A stretch of DNA of 64,000 bases from Lates calcarifer (Eukaryota > Chordata > Actinopteri > Centropomidae): the NCBI RefSeq assembly GCF_001640805.2, contig NC_066848.1, positions 6,136,575-6,200,574 of the forward strand, read 5' to 3'. The notes below the pieces were generated by a model that was given only the letters and a program-made list of their open reading frames with translations, was not told the origin of the DNA and ran no database searches. The position numbers and the translations under genes were made by a program. Every line of letters starts with the position of its first letter. Position 1 is the stretch's first letter. Positions 60,601 through 64,000 of the stretch are shown here, piece after piece.

Positions 60601-62631
60601 AATTTTCGATCTCATGCAGCATATGTTTTTTGTCAGTTTTTTCCTTTCCAAAATAACTTGGAAGGGACAGGGGGGTGCAGAGCTTAGAAGACTATCCATT
60701 GTGTTACAAATTACTCATAAATAAATTAATACAGTTTTCAAGGGTGCATCCAAGGTGGATAAGCAAAAGGTCAATAAAATGGTTTGCAAGATCCTTTTCA
60801 TACAATTTGTAAGCCATTCAGAGTGAACATGTCTATTCATGTCTGGCATGTGCACAAGTTTTCACCCATGTTCTTGTTAAGAACTTTTTAAAGTTTGTTA
60901 GGCCTTAACTGACTCATTAGGACTTGTAAGGCAGTTTAAGAATTGTCATTAGGATTTGTCAGCTGATGATATTTCCTGAGATGATAAATTCTTGGATTCT
61001 TCAAACCTTGTGGTAATATTCAACAGCTACAAACTCCTCTAAGCAACTGACTGAGGGTCTAAAAATGAAGGTAATTGATGCCTACATAGCAGAGGAAGGT
61101 TATGAAAAGATATCAAAGCACTTGCAGCTTGAAACTTCCACTGTTCGAAATGTCATTAAGAAATGCCAGTTAAGGGGAACTGTGGATGTCAAGACAAGAT
61201 CTGAAAGACCAAGAAAACTTTCAGATAAACCTGGACATCAGCTGGATAGAAAGGCTAAGTAAAAAGTAAATCCCCTACGTGACTGCAAAGAAGCTGTGAG
61301 AAGGTTCAGCTGACACAAGAGTGATGATGCACCATTTCACTGTGCAGCATGGGGACCTATAGTGTCTACATGGAAAACTCATGAGAAGGAAAACGTAACT
61401 GCAATGCCTTCACAAAAGTCTGGACTGCACAAAACAACATCTGGACAAGCCAGAATCATTCTGAAAACAAGTTCTGTGGATAGCTATTTGGCCACAATCT
61501 CCAAAGGTGTGTTTGGAGAAGAAAAGGAGCAGAGTTTAATGAACAGACCACCGTGCAATCTGTTAAGCAAGAAAGTGAAACTCCAAAGAGACTGACTTCT
61601 ACACAGGACAGTGATCTATAGCAGATCTCAGACGGCCTTCACAGTCCCCTGACTTGAACATCTTTGAAAATCTGTGGGTGGATCTTAAACATGCTGTGTG
61701 TGCAAGACAGCCTAAAAATATCTTCAAACATGAAGTAATCTGCAGGAAGAGAAGGTGAAAAATACTAAATCAAGAACAGAAAGACTCTAAGCTGTTACAA
61801 GACATGTTTGCATGCTGTGGCACAAGCTACAATTACCATACTTTTTCTGTTTTTTAAGTTCACAAAGTGAAAATTAATAGTGCATTAACATTTGGAGAAA
61901 GAAAGTCTGCAAAATATTTGATTTGACCAACAGCACACATTCACAGTATACACTACCAGTCAAGACACATACATATCTTTGGCAGAAGAGGTGTGGCTAA
62001 AGCAGCAACATTATAAATCATGAGAATTGTGAAATTAGAAAAAAATCATACTCTTTAAAGAAGAGGAAAAGCTCAGGTCTACTTTTACAGCAGCAAAAAA
62101 ATTACCATGGAGCTTAGACATGTCTTTGCTGGAGTGGAGAACATACTGTGAAAGCTTCTTTTCCTATTTCTGTCTGAGCATTAAGCTATATAGGACATGA
62201 AAGGTCTGTGTATTAGAATACAGATGTTAGACCAGTAGTAAATTTTATGTGCTGCCCACCACATTTTAACTTTGTACTTTGTTTAGATTTATTTATTTAT
62301 TTATTTTTAAATAAGGTGTATTGTCACTGTTTTCCAACAGAAGTAGCAGCAGTCTGGCTCTCGTGGCATTTGTCAGCAACAGAAATGACACTGGTGCTTT
62401 ATGTTCAGAATCTGTGTGTGGGATGTAGAGAAAATACACCCATGTCACCCAAACTTATTGCGTGTTTGGAGACTGTGACTGCCCAGAAATAACTAAATGC
62501 TTTTTACCTTACTTTTCTGAATTATTGTTTTATTGCTTTCAGAGCCTTCGTTCCACTTGAGGCCCCACCTGGCCAGAACTCCACTCAGTGGGAGAAAGTA
62601 CAATATCTTTTTGAGGAACTTGGAAGTAGCC
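45592..62631 (+). CDS. lmbrd1: Lysosomal cobalamin transport escort protein LMBD1, 5' part of gene (6 coding exons, runs off right edge)
   Basis: LMBD1 is a multi-pass lysosomal membrane protein that escorts the ABC transporter ABCD4 to lysosomes and is needed for cobalamin export (human cblF disease). Coding exons: 45592-45657, 47326-47502, 48135-48198, 56963-57060, 58531-58598, 62543-62631. Phases agree throughout and sum to 562 nt (187 codons plus one base). The sequence is strikingly like human LMBRD1, for example SEVVSTITAI, ITSALLPVDIFLVS, IEDTVLYGYYTLYS, WIPFVYFYYEE and LFEELGSS. Four hydrophobic segments are encoded (about residues 12-32, 46-68, 104-124, 144-162). Human LMBRD1 has about 540 residues, so about 65% lies to the right. 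The start at 45592 has the better Kozak context; an in-frame ATG at 45586 would add two residues (MK). Confidence 0.95.
45658..47325 (+). other. lmbrd1 intron 1
   Basis: It contains a possible conserved non-coding patch at about 46260-46660 (a long complex stretch of balanced base composition) and a CA dinucleotide repeat at 46930-46946. No other gene is seen. Confidence 0.75.
46930..46946. repeat. CA dinucleotide repeat
   Basis: About eight and a half CA units, uninterrupted. Confidence 0.93.
47326..47502 (+). CDS. lmbrd1: lmbrd1 coding exon 2
   Basis: 177 nt, 59 codons, phase 0, between TGTTTAG and AAG|GTTAGT. It completes transmembrane segment 1 (VILAFCWVYI), then has the conserved loop KFQSRQESEVVSTITAI and transmembrane segment 2 (ALAIALITSALLPVDIFLVS), ending NGTYK with a possible N-glycosylation site. 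Confidence 0.96.
47503..48134 (+). other. lmbrd1 intron 2
   Basis: About 0.6 kb AT-rich intron with nothing else recognised. Confidence 0.85.
48135..48198 (+). CDS. lmbrd1: lmbrd1 coding exon 3
   Basis: 64 nt, phase 0 to phase 1, between ATCCAG and ACA|GTAAGT. It encodes EWAANNETRGQIEDTVLYGY and then Y. NET is an N-glycosylation sequon near the NVS sequon of the human protein. Confidence 0.95.
49605..49633. repeat. A-rich tract
   Basis: Runs of A broken by single C residues. It could be the tail of a retroposed fragment, but no body is recognisable. Confidence 0.85.
53268..53292. repeat. C17A8 homopolymer junction
   Basis: Seventeen C followed directly by eight A. A long C run is rare and prone to polymorphism or sequencing error, so its length should be treated as approximate. 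Confidence 0.9.
56622..56657. repeat. Short tandem duplication
   Basis: TAACACCTAATGTAAT occurs twice almost back to back, followed by a degenerate third part (TTAATGTAACG). Confidence 0.75.
56963..57060 (+). CDS. lmbrd1: lmbrd1 coding exon 4
   Basis: 98 nt, phase 1 to phase 0, between CATATAG and TCG|GTAAGA. It encodes transmembrane segment 3 (LYSIILFCVFLWIPFVYFYY) and the acidic loop EERDDDNLNKCS, equivalent to the human EEKDDDD loop. Confidence 0.96.
57061..58530 (+). other. lmbrd1 intron 4
   Basis: About 1.5 kb intron with an A17 run followed by G residues (57912-57934). No gene is seen. Confidence 0.8.
57912..57928. repeat. Homopolymer A17
   Basis: Seventeen A, preceded by AAAAAAC and followed by GAGGGGGG. 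A possible retroposon tail remnant. Confidence 0.85.
58531..58598 (+). CDS. lmbrd1: lmbrd1 coding exon 5
   Basis: 68 nt, phase 0 to phase 2, acceptor TTATTACAG, donor TTGG|GTAAGT. It encodes QVKNALKYTIGFAIVCVVLL and LI, most of transmembrane segment 4. Confidence 0.95.
61065..61757 (+). pseudogene. Tc1/mariner-type transposase relic
   Basis: The plus-strand frame at 61065-61259 reads KISKHLQLETSTVRNVIKKC and then RGTVDVKTRSERPRKL, the helix-turn-helix DNA-binding region of Tc1 transposases. At 61627-61757 another frame gives LRRPSQSPDLNIFENLWVDL, the C-terminal DDE-region signature (SPDLNxxENLW) with a catalytic Asp context. Between them the frame is broken by stops and shifts, and the middle catalytic part is largely lost. 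At about 0.7 kb it is shorter than an intact Tc1 transposase gene (about 1.0 kb). It is inactive and sits in lmbrd1 intron 5 in the same orientation as the host gene. Confidence 0.85.
61949..61963. mobile_element. Possible Tc1-type terminal inverted repeat fragment
   Basis: TACACTACCAGTCAA resembles the outer end of a terminal inverted repeat of teleost Tc1-like elements (CACTACCAGTCAAAAG type). It reads as a left end opening rightward, so it probably belongs to a different copy from the relic upstream. No partner end was found in the window. Confidence 0.35.
62287..62307. repeat. TTTA microsatellite
   Basis: About four to five TTTA units ending in a T run. Confidence 0.85.
62543..62631 (+). 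CDS. lmbrd1: lmbrd1 coding exon 6, last in window
   Basis: 89 nt, phase 2 to phase 1, acceptor TGCTTTCAG, donor AGCC|GTAAGT. It encodes AFVPLEAPPGQNSTQWEKVQ and YLFEELGSS. NST is a sequon shared with human (NKNSTEWEKV). The next exon should start by completing a split codon and then GLAAL-like sequence; it is not in the remaining 1.4 kb. Confidence 0.95.
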
Positions 62632-62866
62632 GTAAGTACAGCCTCTTTAGAAAATATTTCCTCTTATTTTCAACTTGGGTCTTATTTTTATAGTTGTTCT
62701 TACCATAACTATCAGATTTTATTTCCTTTATTTCCTTTTAACTCAGACAACTTAATTCACCCCACCTTTCTTCTTGATATTAGTCATATTCATTACTCCC
62801 TTGAAGCCACATCCATGGCCACATCCATTGCTCTAGTCTCTATTATCTTGTCTCTATTATCAGCCA

Positions 62867-63283
62867 TTGAATGAAACGTCTAAAGGTCTGCTTTGGCAGA
62901 ATGGGGAGCAAATTTTAGATGTGATGCAACTGCAGGCAAAGCAAATGAAGCAATTGAAGGAATTGACTACATGGTCCCAACACCATGAACACGCCCTCCT
63001 TAGGCATCTTCACTTGTTGAACGGAGCATTGTCTGTGCTTATGTGCATGCAAATGCTTGAATGTTGCCAAATTTGGACTCCTAACAGTCCACTGGCCTTT
63101 TGCCATCTGGGGATCAAGGAGGAAGTTGAACCATCTGCCTCTCTTCACAATAGTGGACCCCTACATTCTCTCCCTAGCCTTCCTCCCTTGGCACAGGAGG
63201 AAATTGCTCGGCTGCAAAAGGGGAAGTGTGAGGCTCATCCCTTTTCTAATCCCCATCACTTCTCTCTCCAGATGGGAGGTTAA
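62867..63283 (+). other. Unidentified 138-codon open frame, possible transposon relic
   Basis: It starts MNETSKGLLWQNGEQILDVM and contains a Gln/Lys/Leu-rich, coiled-coil-like stretch (LQAKQMKQLKELTTWSQHHE), followed by a Cys-containing and Pro-rich end. A second plus-strand frame overlaps it (63057-63410). The coiled-coil pattern is loosely like the C-terminal part of Myb/SANT-type accessory proteins of Harbinger transposons, but no DNA-binding part is seen. It is inside an intron with no splice support, so it is listed as a candidate relic, not as a gene. Confidence 0.25.
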
Positions 63284-63492
63284 TTGTGTAAAGGAAAGGC
63301 ACTTTTGCCACATAACCCTGCTGACTGCTTTGCAACGACTGTTCATTAAGGCCACTACATCTCTAATGGTTCCAACATTACATTTGTTACAATGCTCCAG
63401 TGATGCTTGAATGTACTCAGGATCAGTAGCTATTAATGTTGCTGTTCAAGAACGTACAGTGAAATCTTATATTGACCTTGCCTCAAGGGAGG

Positions 63493-63513
63493 GGTGGTGG
63501 TGGTGGTGGTGGT
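63493..63513. repeat. GGT trinucleotide repeat
   Basis: Seven pure GGT units flanked by further G-rich sequence (AGGGAGGG before, GTATGGGGTGTAGGGG after). G-rich enough to consider quadruplex formation on the plus strand. Confidence 0.93.
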
Positions 63514-64000
63514 GTATGGGGTGTAGGGGATGGGAGTCCAACCTAAAGAGTCCTTGGGCAAGATTTTTAACACTTACCTTTTCCTCTCTCTCTTAATTAT
63601 CAGTGAGAAAAGAACACATAAATTCACACTGATCCTGAGCCTTAAATCATTATGTGTTTTCATGTTTGAGAATGCTGTTTTCATGTTTGAGAATATTTAC
63701 CACCAGAAGTGGTAAGACAGTTCTGTAGGACAGTTGTGTCATACCATATGTGATTTTAAAAATGAAACAATCAATAAACCATTAAATTAATGAAATAAAA
63801 ATAAATAAGAAAAAAGAAGACATGTCAAAAGATCACACACGCGTTTGCTTGTTGTGGTGCATATGCAGTATAACAAACCACGTGCAGTGTAACTTATATT
63901 TAATTCCTGCTCACCAGTGACCAAGGCAAACCATGTGTTTCAGTTTGTTTTTTTCTAAAGCAGCCATTGATATCTGTTAATTTCTCTATAATTTTCACTA

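Larger units (their letters stand above)
58599..62542 (+). other. lmbrd1 intron 5, 3.9 kb, hosting a Tc1-like relic
   Basis: Besides the transposase relic at 61065-61757 and a possible inverted-repeat end at 61949, it has a TTTA repeat (62287-62307). No exon is seen. Confidence 0.75.
62632..64000 (+). other. lmbrd1 intron 6 (partial)
   Basis: It contains an unusually long plus-strand frame (62867-63283) in a less AT-rich block, and a GGT trinucleotide repeat (63493-63513). The next lmbrd1 exon is not found before the window ends. Confidence 0.75.

Noticed and set aside
62533..62874. 113-codon plus-strand frame starting MLSEPSFHLRPHLA
   Set aside because: It overlaps lmbrd1 exon 6 in the wrong frame and runs across its donor; the human-like frame is AFVPLEAPPG.
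1..64000. CRISPR array, tRNA or rRNA genes, bacterial operons, intact retroviral or LINE coding regions
   Set aside because: Looked for on both strands and not seen; repeats here are microsatellites and decayed eukaryotic elements.

Overview
This window is vertebrate nuclear DNA, most likely from a teleost fish. It is AT-rich and intron-dominated, with exons bounded by GT..AG introns, microsatellites, and small decayed transposon relics of the Tc1/mariner and tRNA-SINE kinds. No bacterial-style operon, CRISPR array, viral gene or intact mobile element is visible. The species cannot be fixed from the sequence; the repeats hint at a percomorph-like fish, which is inference.

Two protein-coding genes are recognised, arranged head to head. 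The minus strand from about 33.6 kb down to the left edge carries the 5' part of col19a1 (collagen alpha-1(XIX), a FACIT-type collagen). Fifteen coding exons (31302 down to 1063) chain in frame to 406 codons: signal peptide, TSPN/laminin-G-like N-terminal domain, a cysteine-bearing linker, then Gly-X-Y exons. The gene runs off the left edge. The plus strand from 45586 carries the 5' part of lmbrd1 (lysosomal cobalamin transport escort protein, LMBD1). Six coding exons (45592 to 62631) give 187 codons and four membrane segments; the gene runs off the right edge. As I recall, human 6q13 has the same head-to-head pair, which supports both names.

The roughly 12 kb between the two start regions holds a CCAAT/TATA-like candidate col19a1 promoter near 33.65 kb, an alternative minus-strand first exon ending at 34035, repeat relics at 35.9-38.1 kb, and a compact CpG-rich region at 38.9-39.5 kb. 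That region has splice donors pointing outward on both strands and an uncharacterised two-exon reading frame on its right side. A GC-rich lmbrd1 promoter with paired CRE-like octamers, an E-box and a YY1-like start-codon motif lies at 45.5 kb. The remainder is introns. The largest (5.6-14.8 kb, 25.1-30.2 kb, 48.2-57.0 kb, 58.6-62.5 kb) hold a near-perfect hairpin, simple repeats, a dead Tc1-like transposase and possible conserved non-coding patches.

The two genes are not known to share a pathway (extracellular matrix versus lysosomal vitamin B12 export); their adjacency is positional. No clearly new system was found. The least explained structure is the CpG-rich bidirectional region near 39 kb.
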